Shown here: piece by piece, positions 22,301 through 33,175 of the stretch | Position numbering within the stretch: position 1 is the stretch's first letter | Layout: the number at the start of each line of letters is the position of its first letter | NCBI GenBank assembly: GCA_026367775.1 | Contig: CP111156.1 | Location: 248,001-312,000, forward strand | DNA length: 64,000 nucleotides | Direction: 5' to 3' | Source: Exserohilum rostratum | Lineage: Eukaryota > Ascomycota > Dothideomycetes > Pleosporales > Pleosporaceae | Position numbers and translations under genes: made by a program | The notes under the pieces: generated by a model | What the model was told of the DNA's origin: nothing | Databases searched by the model: none | Seen by the model: the letters and a program-made list of their open reading frames with translations, nothing else

Positions 22301-23846
22301 GTAATAGTTCTCGCCAATTAGTACCCGCTGCGAACATCCTCGCGTGCTGTACATTCCGATGGATTGGAAAGACCGTTTCTTTAGCAGCGAGCTGCCGAGT
22401 GCCCCCGGGCCGACCTCGCAAAAACCGGTCGGCCATGTTCAGTGGCGAGAATATCGCCTTCAACTCGGTCGATTCAACGTCAACAACCCCACGTGGTGTC
22501 ACGCAATCCGTAAGCGTTCACAAAGCACCAGCCGCTCACTGTCACCAACTTCTTCATGTCGATAACGAGCACGGGATGCATATCGCTTTCAACCGGTGGA
22601 TATGTCAAGTCAAATATCCACCCGTCTTATCGAACATTCGAGCTTCGGTGGGAAATACTACGACCACACCACCCCAGGCAGCGAGCGAGTTTCGGATAGA
22701 TTGCGCTCGTTTGCATTCTCGGCACAGGCAAATCACGACCCGCTCCAATCATTTGCATGAGTAGCTATAGAGCCACACACAGGCGAGTTTTTGGCTGCAG
22801 CAAATCATGCTTAACAAGGTCAATATTACCACGCCAGCAGGGGTGGGTACATTTGCTGCAACCAGACATATTTCTACACGACAAGTCAGGTGCTCTGCAG
22901 GCCCACTTTCATCAACATTGCACGCAGCCCAAAACTGCTGCCGGCATACGCAAGGCTTTTGTAGGGCTCAAAGAGTCTGCAACTAAATGTGTTTAGAGAA
23001 AGCATCATTGTCAAAGAGACAGACACGGTGCCGCTATACCCGGTCCTACAGTTCGCACAGACAGCTGGGCGTGCCGATCATGTATGACAATGGATGAGCT
23101 GTCTCAAGAGGTTGATCCTGTCAACTTACGGACAAGTCTGAATATTGATATAAGCACTCTCGGGACTTATAGACTCAAGGGGCTCGTTGTTTGTCACGAC
23201 AGAACACATGTATCCCCCATCAAGCAAAATGGATAGCAACGCGACAAGGCCACGGAAACGGTCATCTCAGCTGTTCCTGCCATGCGACGGCCAAGCCGGG
23301 AAAAGAAACGAAAATGTCTGCCTGGTGTGGCTTTAGTGTTCCCCGCATACCTCCAGCTTCCAAACTATTGCGGGCAAGTACAACATCTGTATGCTAATAG
23401 ACACAGCAAACTCATGACTATCGCCGTGTACATCGAGGCACTGCATGTATAGCAATTTTTTTGCATCCTTTTCAATACTTGCCTACAACCGTCATCGCAT
23501 TAACCCATGCCCTATCTGATGCAATGATCCATTGTTGCTTTTCCGACCTGGACTTCTGGCTGTTCCAGATTGGACATGCATCCCAACCACCACCAGTCCA
23601 AGATCCGTGTTCCCGTATGGCGATCACAAAAGTTTCGGTCGATCAAAACGAACGCGACATGTATCTATCTAGGGGTGTCCAGAATCCAACAAGGTTTCCC
23701 AACCATGATATAGATGCTTATCACACCCAATATCTACACTGAAATCTCGCATTCGATGCGCGCGATTGCATGCAAAACCTACCACACTCGTTCAGTTTCT
23801 TTGTGTTTGTTTGTTTGAGTGTTCTTAATTCCCTCCCGCAGCTACA
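19331..23846. other. Long gene-free region between two divergent genes
   Basis: About 4.5 kb upstream of both the disordered protein gene (minus) and acetoacetyl-CoA synthetase (plus). It is pyrimidine-rich on the plus strand from 20.1 to 22.6 kb. The open frames (up to about 125 codons) are proline/serine/histidine-rich by composition and match nothing I know. A CCCACA hexamer run lies near 20140-20168 with CACCAT/CACCAC repeats after it. It could carry long 5' leaders, regulatory DNA or a non-coding transcript. Confidence 0.4.
20140..20170. repeat. Hexanucleotide repeat (CCCACA)n
   Basis: Four to five copies of CCCACA, followed by degenerate CACCAC units. It is internal and not of the TTAGGG type, so it is not a telomere. 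Confidence 0.8.
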
Positions 23847-26323
23847 ATGGAGCTCGTGGCGTCTGAGAAAGCGTCCGAGATTCAGCTCCCTGTGCCCCGC
23901 AAGCTATGGGAACATCCAGATCCCGAATCCACAGCCATGTGGAAATTCATGCAGAATGCGAATCGCAAACGGGGTTTGAATATGAAAGTAGGCTAGTGAT
24001 AAGACACGGACGACCCTTTACACAGCAAGGGTCAATGATTGCTGATGCGTCTAAACAGACTTTCCGCGACCTGTACTCATGGAGCATTGGCCCCAACCGC
24101 ACTGATTTCTGGGAAGACATGTGGAATACCTGTAACCTGATTTACTCGGGACACTACGATCAGGTCGTCGACACGTCCATCGCGATGGACCAGAATCCTC
24201 ACTGGTTCCGTGGCACGTACCTCAATTTTGCTGAAAACATTCTCTTTACCGCTTCGGCCTCGGACTCTTCTCATCGCACCACCATACACAAAGAAAACAG
24301 CAAGATTGCACTGACAGAGATCCGCGAGGGCAACACTCAAGTCGCGCATCTGACGTGGGGTGAGCTACGCCGCCGCGTTGGTCTTCTCTCCAACGCACTC
24401 CGCGCAAAAGGAGTAACCAAGGGAGACCGGATCGCCGTCATTGCGTCCACAAGCTTCGATACATTCGTCGTATTTATGGCCACAGTTAGCTTGGGTGCAC
24501 TGTTCAGCTCAAGTAGCACAGATATGGGCACAAAGGGCATTCTGGAGCGCCTCTTGCAGATCAAGCCTAAGTATGTTTTTGTCGATGACTGGGCGGTTTA
24601 CAATGGGAAAACCATGGACCTTCGTCCCAAGATCAGCGAGGTTGTAGCTGGCATGCAAGGAATTGTGGAATTTCAGGGCGTTGTAACTCAGCCCCGGTTC
24701 CCTGGACGTGCAGCGGGAGTAGAGGGTCTCGGCAGTACTCAGACATTGGAGACCTTTTTGAAAGCCGGAGAGGGCAATGAAGAGCTGGTTTTTGAGCGTG
24801 TTGCGTTTCGCGACCCTTTTCTCATTGTGTATTCGAGCGGGACAACAGGCATGCCCAAATGTATAGTTCATTCGACAGGAGGAGTCTTGATCAATGTCTG
24901 CAAGGAGAGTATTCTGCACAAGGAGATGACGCCTGAGAGCGTGGTTCTACAATACACAACCGTAAGCCCTGGTCTCCTCCTTTCCTACACTTATTTCGTC
25001 ATTAATACCTACCAAACAGACAGGCTGGATCATGTACCTAGTATCCGTCCAAGTCTGCCTCCTCGGGTGCCGAACCATTCTCTACGACGGCTCACCTTTT
25101 CAGCCCTCGCCGCAAGTCTTCCTTTCCATTCTACAGGAGCAGCGCGTCACCGATTTTGGCACTTCACCGCGTTTTCTCCACGAGCTGCAAAAACGTAACA
25201 TTAGGCCTCGCAATCTGTTTGACTTTTCGCAGCTCAAGAGCGTCAGCACAACCGGTATGGTTCTCCCAGCAGCGCAGTTCGAATGGTTTTACGATTGCGG
25301 TTTCCCAGCGTCAGTCCACCTCCGCAACATATCAGGCGGCACTGATATTGCCGGCCGCTTTGGGATAGAGAACCCACTGGAGCCTGTATATGCAGGCGGA
25401 TGTCAGGGCCCCTGTCTAGGCACCAAAGTCGAAGTCTACGACACATCTATCGAATTCGGTCGCGGAGTCGCTGTTCCTGATGGCCAGTCTGGCGAACTCG
25501 TCGCCACAGCCTCGTTTCCTAACCAGCCCGTATGCTTCTGGGGCGACGATTCATTAGGAACACGGTACAAAAATGCATACTTCTCGCGCTTCCCGCACGT
25601 CTGGACCCACGGCGACTTCATCCAGATGCATCCCGTGACAGGACAAATGATTTTTCTGGGTCGCGCGGATGGCGTCTTGAATCCGTCTGGCGTCCGCTTT
25701 GGCTCAGCGGACATCTATAGCGTCATTGAGGCGCATTTTCCCGAGGTGGCTGATAGTCTCTGCGTGGGACAGCGGCGCCCACACGACGCCGACGAGAGCG
25801 TGATTTTGTTTTTGAAAATGGCAGAGGGCTGCGAGTATCGCGAGGCGCTGGTTGAGCGTGTGAAAAGTAAGATTGCAGAGGAGAGGACGAGGAGACATGT
25901 GCCTAGGTTTGTGTTTCAAACTTGGGATATTCCGGTACGTTGGGGTTTCTGGTTTTCTTATCTTTCCCCCCTTTTCCTTGACACACACTCTCTCTTTTCT
26001 TTTCCGTGTATATGGGGCGGGCCGATCCATCCTTCTGCTCACATTTTTCTTTTCTCTCATTCTCATTCTCATTCTCTTTCTCTTTCTGGAACATTGCACC
26101 AGAACTAAGTTGATTCACTTCAGCTAACACAAAACAGACAACAGTCAATCTGAAAAAGGTCGAACTCCCCGTCAAGCAAATCGTATCGGGCGCCAAGATC
26201 AAACCAAGCGGTACGCTGTTGAACCCGCAGTCGCTCGATTATTACAAACAATTCGCCCAGATCGAAGATGTCGTCAAGCGGCTCAACAATGATAAGAAGA
26301 TCAGACAGAGAAGCACACTGTGA
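23847..26323 (+). CDS. AACS: Acetoacetyl-CoA synthetase (acetoacetate-CoA ligase)
   Basis: Four exons, 23847-23987, 24059-24961, 25020-25934 and 26138-26323; introns of 71, 58 and 203 bp, all phase 0. 714 residues. It activates acetoacetate with ATP to acetoacetyl-CoA, feeding ketone bodies or amino-acid breakdown products into sterol and lipid synthesis. TFRDLYSWSIGP and FWEDMW near the N-terminus and the adenylate-forming P-loop YSSGTTGMPK (about residues 305-315) are typical; HGDFIQ and GRADGVLNPSG mark the later ANL motifs, and KPSGTLLNPQSL the C-terminal lysine region. The start at 23847 gives the canonical N-terminal segment PVPRKLWEHPDPE. The third intron is unusually long for this window and contains ATTCTC/CTTTCT pyrimidine repeats before a GCTAAC branch point. 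The protein is cytosolic by family knowledge. Confidence 0.93.
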
Positions 26324-28156
26324 GCATGCACCCTTCCCTCTTGTTCTTTTTTTACTTGTTCGTTATCTAACTGATAGGCAAAAAAAAGAAGCAACGTCTG
26401 TTGGTGGTCCTCGTTTTGTTTTTTCCTCTTGTGCTGTTGTTATTGTTATGTTTTTGCAGCAGAGACGATTGGCAACAGCATACGACGACAAGATCTGGGA
26501 AATGGAATTATGACGGGTACGGATACTACTAGGCAGCGGCGACTTTTCCTTCTCACACTGAGAGGCACTCTTGCGGGAGGCGTTTTGTCATTTTGTTCCT
26601 CTGTTTTATTCTTGTTTGCCGTGTCTTTTCTCAGACGGCTTGTTTGGCGGGTTTCTAAACTCGCTTCTTGAAGAGAAGAGAACAGTTTCATTGCTGTTGG
26701 ATCACAGGGGTATACCATATTGCATGCGTATTTTCGGTTTTCTGTATTTCTGATAGTATTCTTTTCTCATTTTTATTCTAGGTGTAGCAGAATACCACCG
26801 CTATGAACGGGAAAGGCCGATATGAAACTGGTTTCAACTCGAATTTTTGATACAGGTATATTTTTGTGTTGTACATAAGGAAGAAGAAGAAATTTCAATG
26901 TACATGAGGCACCTCGACTTTATTTAAAAAAAAACTAAGAGTTTTCACAAAGATGAAATGCGTAAAGCAGCGATTCACACACACTAAGATTACACTATAC
27001 TACTATCGCATCGTATAAAGTAGTCAAGAAACAACAAATATCTTAAAAACTAATGTATCTAAGCATTTAGTAATACAATCTAGTCATTATATTTTACAGT
27101 TTTATTACGCACGAATAGAAGACTAGTAAAGTTTGACGTGGTTAGCACCAAAATACATATACAGATGCACAGCTACGAATTATTATTCAATGATGATATA
27201 CGGTTTGTCTTTCCCTCTATTGCTAGAGAATAGGAAATAGAAAACAGACATTTATACAGGAAGGAGAAGAAGAATTGGTAGATAGATACATGAATATATA
27301 GATGGATGTGTAACTCGCACTATAAGAGTAGGGATGTAGTTTTGGGATTCAGGAATTCAAGGTGAGGTAGAGAGAGTAAAGTAGGATGTAGGCAGATAAT
27401 GTAATAAGTAAGGCGCTCATTTACATAGAGATAACATGAATATCACAAGAACCTAGCGGCAGTCCTCTTTAGTCCCCTAGGATTCCTTACATAAACGATC
27501 AAGATTCAAGTATAAACACGGTACTTTCATTGTCACTTTATTCCTCCCATCTTCCTTCACGCATATATACAACCATGGACAACGCACTTCAGTTAAGTTC
27601 ATTTAATTGCATAGCTAACTACCAAAAAGGCACAGCTATAGAAACATAAATTTTCCAACGATAAAAAAAAGTTCGAAAATGGAGTACGTGAAGAATTTCC
27701 CCTTCATCTCGAGACCCATCATTTTTTTTTAATGAATTTGACTTGAAAGGGGTTTTGGAGTCCCTTCAATTCGTCCATCCATTGTACGCCTCATAAACGC
27801 CACTTTGATCCTGCTTTGCTCATCCACAACGTTCCTAGCTCTCCTTCTTTCCTTTCTTCCTTCCTTCTTCCTTTCTTTCGTTCTCGGTCTGCATGCTCAT
27901 CGCGCTTCACACATTGTGCTTCAAAATGTCCCGTGGCTTGAAAGTATAAGGTATATTCTCCGTGTTTGATATTGCGTCTAGGCCTTCTCGGCAACCTTGT
28001 TCTCTGCAGATACACGTTAGCCTGTTATCCTCACGTTGTATTCCTCTCCCCATCGCTCCCTCTCTCTCTTTTGTATCCGCTTCCTGCACACCACCGCCAC
28101 AAGCTCCCAAGAGCTCTCCCCAACACAATCCCAATTGAAATCAAGGAAAAATGGGA
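26324..28156. other. Intergenic region, no gene seen
   Basis: About 1.8 kb between the acetoacetyl-CoA synthetase stop and the NOP10 stop (convergent). It is T-rich then AT-rich and all frames are short. It presumably contains two 3' UTRs; poly-A and poly-T runs occur near 26925, 27664 and 27722. Nothing else is recognisable. Confidence 0.5.
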
Positions 28157-28345
28157 TCACATACTCTGCTGAGTCAACAGAAGTCCGTAGCGCTTCTTAA
28201 TGGTAACCCTGTGCCTGCTGTACTTGTCGTCTGGCGAGAAGCGCGCAGGATGCGCGCTCTTGCTAACTTGTCCATCGATGATCTTCTTGAGCGTGTAGAT
28301 GCGCTTCGACGGGTTCGCAGGGTCGGGGATGTACATGAGATGCAT
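28157..28345 (-). CDS. NOP10: H/ACA ribonucleoprotein subunit NOP10
   Basis: 62 residues from the ATG at 28345, close to the 58-64 residues of eukaryotic NOP10. The diagnostic block SAHPARFSPDDKYSRHR lies at about residues 30-46, preceded by YTLKK and followed by a basic VTIKKR. NOP10 binds the pseudouridine synthase Cbf5/dyskerin in nucleolar H/ACA snoRNPs that pseudouridylate rRNA and snRNA. The open frame extends 118 codons upstream but is low-complexity and not part of the family, so this ATG was chosen. It is divergent from LCL2 across 527 bp. Confidence 0.95.
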   Translation of the reverse strand: MHLMYIPDPANPSKRIYTLKKIIDGQVSKSAHPARFSPDDKYSRHRVTIKKRYGLLLTQQSM

Positions 28346-28872
28346 GCTGTATTTCTGCGTTAGCTTTTTTCTTCTTTGCTTGCGGTGCGCGTTTTTGTGG
28401 GTAGAGCTCGAGATGCGCGAGCGCCGGGAGGGGGATGGACGTACGTGGCGGTGTTTTGCGATTTCTTTTAAATCTGAGGAGAAAAGGGAGTGTATGTGTG
28501 TGAATGCGATCGTGGGTTGCGTGGTGTGTGGAGAGAAGTCAAAGTGCGGTTGCGAATAGCTAATCCCTACAGTCGCAAAGAGCAGCAGCAGCAGCAGCGG
28601 GCATATTTTTTTCCCGGGAACCACGCGAAGCTCCACGCTAGCGCCAAGACCGCACCACCACCCCTGCTTAGCGTCCAGAGTCGTTTGTCCTGTTTGCATT
28701 CAAACCTCCACATGTCATTATCCACTTGCTCGTGATACCGCGTCACGGAAGCCTCCACACGTACATTTACTCCTGTCGGTCCTTTTCCCCAGCAATTGTT
28801 TTTTGCTCTTTTTTTTTGCTCTTGAAAAGTCTCTACGAATACCGTGCGCGAACGCACATCCAATCCCTCACC
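28346..28872. promoter_or_regulatory. Divergent promoter of NOP10 and LCL2
   Basis: A 527-bp interval between two divergent small housekeeping-type genes. It holds a short CAG run near 28582-28598 and pyrimidine-rich tracts before the LCL2 start. No definite binding site. Confidence 0.4.
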
Positions 28873-29295
28873 ATGACCCGCCTCATCTTCCTAATCGCAA
28901 CACTCATAAGCCTCAGCACCGCGCAATTCGGCTTCTTCGACCAAATGTTTGGCGGCGGCGGTGGCGGCGGTGGGCAGCAGCAGCGTGAGCAGCAGAATGT
29001 GCGAAGTGATGCTAGTTGGTATCAGGCGCAGTATGAAAACGGTACGTATATGTCCTCTTTCCGAGTGTCTGTCTCTTGTACAGAAACTAACGACGATACA
29101 GCACAATGCTCACATTACCTCTGCCCTGGTACCCTTTCCTGCGTGCATTTCCCACATCATTGTCCCTGTGCGTGGGAAAGTGTAGAAGACAAGGTTGAGC
29201 TGGGCGACGGCATTGCCGTTTGTGGTTCCAAGGGCGGATGGAGTGATGGCGAGTTTGCAAAGAAGGTTGACTTGGCCAGGAAGGGCTTGCTCTGA
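28873..29295 (+). CDS. LCL2: LCL2-like long-chronological-lifespan protein (ER/secretory)
   Basis: Two exons, 28873-29041 and 29102-29295, intron 60 bp, 120 residues. It has a signal peptide (about residues 1-17), then QFGFFDQMFGGGG with a Gly/Gln-rich stretch, then the conserved Cys-rich core CSHYLCPGTLSCVHFPHHC, CPCAWE, and the C-terminal ending KVDLARKGLL, all typical of fungal LCL2. Six or more cysteines suggest disulfides in the secretory pathway. In yeast the gene is linked to lifespan and ER-associated degradation; the molecular activity is not established. It lies tail to tail with the coiled-coil gene, with 272 bp between stops. Confidence 0.93.
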   Translation: MTRLIFLIATLISLSTAQFGFFDQMFGGGGGGGGQQQREQQNVRSDASWYQAQYENGTYMSSFRVSVSCTETNDDTAQCSHYLCPGTLSCVHFPHHCPCAWESVEDKVELGDGIAVCGSKGGWSDGEFAKKVDLARKGLL

Positions 29296-29567
29296 GGTGG
29301 TAGGAATGGGAGCTGTGTTGGAACAACATGAGTGCGGAGTTTTGGTGAACAGGGAATAGAGACTGGAGTAGACTTATTGCGCGGGACTTTTGGCGGACAC
29401 GACATTATGAGAAAACGTACAGATGGCTGATTGTATATCTGTGGAAAGAATTGCATTCAAGGGATCGATATGCGCACCCCAACATCGAATCTAAAACGCC
29501 GAGCTCACCCAAATAAACGCCTTATACAAGACTCGGCATCCCATTATCTTTCCATGCAACAATCCCC

Positions 29568-32345
29568 TCACCTCTTGACATATTTGTACCTATACGCTTG
29601 CTTCCCGTCCTTCCCCTCTCTCTCCTGATCCACACCCATCTCCTCTCTCCCCCATTGCCTCATTAGCACTTTACCCAAGACTTCCCTCTCGCTCTCCAAA
29701 TCCCGCACGCTCTCACTCCACTGTCCATCACGCTTGCCCACGACGGTCTTGGCCTTTTCCTTCATCAGCTTGCTCAGCAACACAGCCAGCTTCTCGTCCA
29801 TGGCTTGATTCATAGCCTCCTGGTCTGCTTCTTTGGTTGCAAGGAGCGACTGGAGCGAAGCATTCTCAGTGCGGAGAGCAGAGAGCTTGGATTCCAGTGT
29901 AGAGATGGCGGATTGTTGTGAGTCTGAACGGGTGGACCTGAGTGTCTTAAGCTCTTTCCGGAGCGTGGAGATTTCACTCTTTAGCATCTTAATGTCGGTG
30001 ACTTGTGTGCGGATGACGCTGCGGAGGCTGGCAATTTCTGTAGCCTGGGCGTTTGTTGCTGTTGCCGATGAGTTGGTGGTGTCGGCCATGGAAGAGTCTT
30101 CTTCATCATCTTCCTTCATCAACCTTTGTGCGGCACTGTTGCGTAACGTCTCAACCTCATCTTTGATCCGCCTCAGTTCTCTCGTTATACGCTTCTTCTC
30201 GCTGCGCTCTTGCTCTAGTAGAGCGCCTGTCTTGCGTACGGCGTCCTCGGCCTTGTCGCGGACGTCTTCCATCATGGTTTCGTGTTCTTCAATCATGTCT
30301 TCGTGTTGTGTTCGTAATTCCTTAAACTTGGCCTCGGCTTCGGCCTTCAATTCCTTCATCTTGCTGAGCTTCCTATCAATGTCCTTGACGCGACGATCGG
30401 CCTCTGCTCGAGCATCTTTCAGAAGATCATTGGCGTCTTCTAGGTCTCGCTCAAATCGTTCAGCGTCACCTCTTGCTTGGGCACTGTCGCGATGTGCCTC
30501 TGCTAGCTGCTGGCGAAGGTTGGTGTTACCAGTTTCAAGACTTTGCAACCGACCCTGGTATGTGTTGATTCGATGTTCAGCCTGCTCCTGTAACTCGATA
30601 TACCGTGAAATTTCCTCATCCTTCGCAGCGAGCTCAGATTGAGCAGCTTGGAGTTGGTGTTGAAGAGAGCGCATGCGCGCTTCTGGGTCATTGAGTTGGT
30701 GTGGCTCACCATTGATAGTCTGGCTTGCTGTACGCTCAAGTTGCTGGTCTTTTGCCTCCAGTTGAGATTGAAGAGACTTAATGCGAGCCTCCAGTTCATC
30801 TGTTTCGGTCCGCTGACCCTGTCCTGTAGACTCCTTCTGTGCATTCTGAAGCGTGCGAATACGAGCATTGAGTTCAATGTTGGTCTCAAACAGCTGTTGC
30901 TTAGCGGCAACGTCCGCCTGAGCGCACTCGACATCAAAATGGGCTTTCTGCAGGGACTTCTCAAGCTCCGCAATACGTCGTGACTGGTCGCGAGCCTTTG
31001 CTTCGGCCGCAGACCGCATCTCGTCCTGCTTTTGCGCTTCCTCACGCGCAGATTTGGCTTCAGCGGTAGCGGTCTCGAGATTAGACTGAAGAGCATTGGC
31101 TCTTTCCTGGACGGAGGATAACTGCTCAACAAGCAATAACCGCTTGTGCTCAGCATTATCATCGGTTTTCCCGGACTGCTGTGTCTCTGCCCCCTTGAGG
31201 TCTTGCAACTCCGCCTGAGCCTCTTCTAGGCTGCGGCCCTTGGCTTTGATTTGTTCAGCAAGTTTTCGGTTCGACTCTTCAAGCTCTCTTCGCTGTCGTT
31301 CAAAGTCTCCAAGCATTGTCTCCAGCTTTGCGAGGTTCTGGAGCCGCATCTCCTCTCTGGATTCGTGCATCTTGGCTTCCAGAGTACCTTCCCGCAATTT
31401 CAGTGCTGCATCGTGATCGGCCTGTTGCTGCCCAATGCTCTTCTCCAAGCTCGCCAACCTTTCCTTATTCTTGTAGTTGTCAGCGCGGGTGCTTTCGAGC
31501 TCGGAGCGGGTATAGGACAAGATGGTTTCGAGTTCTGTAATGCGCGACTTTGAAGTCGACTCCTGCTGTTCTAGCTGATGCTGCAGCTCTGCAATCTTAT
31601 TGCGCGCCACGTCTTGTTCGCTCGTATCGATGATGGCTGAAGTGTGTCGTATGACCGTCTCGTGAGTCGGCTTTCGCGGAGTGTCGTAGTCTTCGACTGT
31701 GGGTTGCAGGGATCGTGCCTTTGGTGGTGAAGATCGGGGAACCTGCAGATAACTATGGCGGGGTTTATGCAGCGGAGTTCCAGTGATGGCGCCGTCGAGT
31801 TCTGTGTCTGGCAGATTGCTGAGAAAACTGCGGACCTTTTCTTCGTTCTCCATGGAGCGTTCCGATGCAGGCTTGCTGTACCTGCGCTCGCCGGACGTGT
31901 CGTTTGCGCGCCTTGTGGGTGACGCGGTACGTGACCGTTCGCCTGTGCGCTGCTTGGGCTCCTCAACAACGACTACGGGCTCGCCCAATTCGGTCGGTTG
32001 TCGCACTTCACTGGCGTCTGGTATGGCGTCCATCCTGGCTGACGGCCGCTTGTTCTTTGCCTCCTTGCGCGACTTGATCTGCGCCAGGGGCAGGTCGGCA
32101 GTCATCCAGTATGTCATGTTCATGGTGAAGTCCTCTGGTCCCTCAATCTCGCTCGTGTCGACACGATCGACGGGCGGCTGGTGACTATGCTCAAGTTCGG
32201 TCGATTCGAATGTCGAGTTGAGACCCAGGGCATCCAGGTCCATCTCATACTGCGATCCATCTTGTGAAGCGGGACGCGACGGGCTGCGCTGGGGCGACTG
32301 GAAGCGCGTCGGGCTTGCCGTATACGAAGAATGAGTTCGCACCAT
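29568..32345 (-). CDS. Long coiled-coil protein with disordered N-terminus
   Basis: A single uninterrupted frame of 925 residues from the ATG at 32345. Residues 1-230 are Ser/Pro/Arg-rich and disordered, with one conserved-looking island, PEDFTMNMTYWMTADLP (about residues 70-86). Residues 240-880 are almost continuous heptad-type coiled coil, rich in Glu, Lys, Gln, Arg and Leu; the tail is basic and ends near KQAYRYKYVKR. There are no catalytic motifs or membrane segments. Such proteins are usually cytoskeletal, spindle-pole or septation scaffolds, and the short Trp-containing island recalls fungal spindle-pole proteins, but I cannot assign a family with confidence. Confidence 0.85.
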   Translation of the reverse strand: MVRTHSSYTASPTRFQSPQRSPSRPASQDGSQYEMDLDALGLNSTFESTELEHSHQPPVDRVDTSEIEGPEDFTMNMTYWMTADLPLAQIKSRKEAKNKRPSARMDAIPDASEVRQPTELGEPVVVVEEPKQRTGERSRTASPTRRANDTSGERRYSKPASERSMENEEKVRSFLSNLPDTELDGAITGTPLHKPRHSYLQVPRSSPPKARSLQPTVEDYDTPRKPTHETVIRHTSAIIDTSEQDVARNKIAELQHQLEQQESTSKSRITELETILSYTRSELESTRADNYKNKERLASLEKSIGQQQADHDAALKLREGTLEAKMHESREEMRLQNLAKLETMLGDFERQRRELEESNRKLAEQIKAKGRSLEEAQAELQDLKGAETQQSGKTDDNAEHKRLLLVEQLSSVQERANALQSNLETATAEAKSAREEAQKQDEMRSAAEAKARDQSRRIAELEKSLQKAHFDVECAQADVAAKQQLFETNIELNARIRTLQNAQKESTGQGQRTETDELEARIKSLQSQLEAKDQQLERTASQTINGEPHQLNDPEARMRSLQHQLQAAQSELAAKDEEISRYIELQEQAEHRINTYQGRLQSLETGNTNLRQQLAEAHRDSAQARGDAERFERDLEDANDLLKDARAEADRRVKDIDRKLSKMKELKAEAEAKFKELRTQHEDMIEEHETMMEDVRDKAEDAVRKTGALLEQERSEKKRITRELRRIKDEVETLRNSAAQRLMKEDDEEDSSMADTTNSSATATNAQATEIASLRSVIRTQVTDIKMLKSEISTLRKELKTLRSTRSDSQQSAISTLESKLSALRTENASLQSLLATKEADQEAMNQAMDEKLAVLLSKLMKEKAKTVVGKRDGQWSESVRDLESEREVLGKVLMRQWGREEMGVDQEREGKDGKQAYRYKYVKR

Positions 32346-33175
32346 GACTGACGCGCGGTGCCTGCTGCATTCAGGTTAATATGGAGGTGCTGGGGCGTGA
32401 TAAGAATTGGGTTGTTGTAATCGATGCTCTGTTTGTTGTGGAAATGCATTTCCAGTCTAGTGCCATGCACGACCGGGGTTAAGGAGCATTTCGCGTTTAA
32501 TTCCATCCTTCACGCTTCACTAATCACGCCTCAGGAACAACGCGCCTAAAGTGCAACACGCTTACATGCTCGTGCATATCTTGTTCAGAATACATCCCAA
32601 TTCGGTTCACGATAGGCGAATTTCCTACTTTGACTAGTGCGTAAGGAATTATACGGAATGAGCGTTGGATATGTACTCCCATGTCAATATTATACCATTG
32701 TCGACTCATTCACCGCACCCAAAAACGCGTCAATGGATGGACCCTTGATTGACAGTTTGCCATGTGCAGTACAGGAAGCCAAGTGGACACGACCGACTCC
32801 ACCTTTCGCGCGTCGGCTCGAGCCAGGACAGCCATTACATGATGCATAAGTGACGACATCCCGGCATCCGGCGGATTGAACCAGTAGAAAGTTATCGGCA
32901 AGCCATACTTGAACAAAGTCTCTGTACATGTAAAAAGAAACGTGTATGCAAATTATGCTACTGAGTATGCAAACTAACTATACAGACTTTTGTAATCGAG
33001 TAACGGTACACATGCACAGACAGAATCCCAGCCGTATCAAGTTCTAATAAACTTGAAGTCATGGATGGATTCCTCCCAAAAAGCCAATGAAATGGCCAAT
33101 AAACCGCCCACGCTTTGGATAATCAGCCAACAATTTCAACCATCGGCATCCCCTCACTGAACTCCGTCATCAAGG
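32346..33175. other. Intergenic region, no gene seen
   Basis: An 830-bp spacer upstream of the coiled-coil gene and downstream of the ACT-domain gene. Short frames only; no repeat or RNA gene recognised. Confidence 0.5.

Noticed and set aside
28346..28699. N-terminal extension of NOP10 upstream of 28345
   Set aside because: Low-complexity Ser/His/Arg sequence absent from the family; the ATG at 28345 gives a canonical length.
29833..30642. 269-codon plus-strand frame inside the coiled-coil gene
   Set aside because: Ser/Leu/Arg-rich antisense shadow of a Glu/Lys/Gln-rich coiled coil; no independent support.
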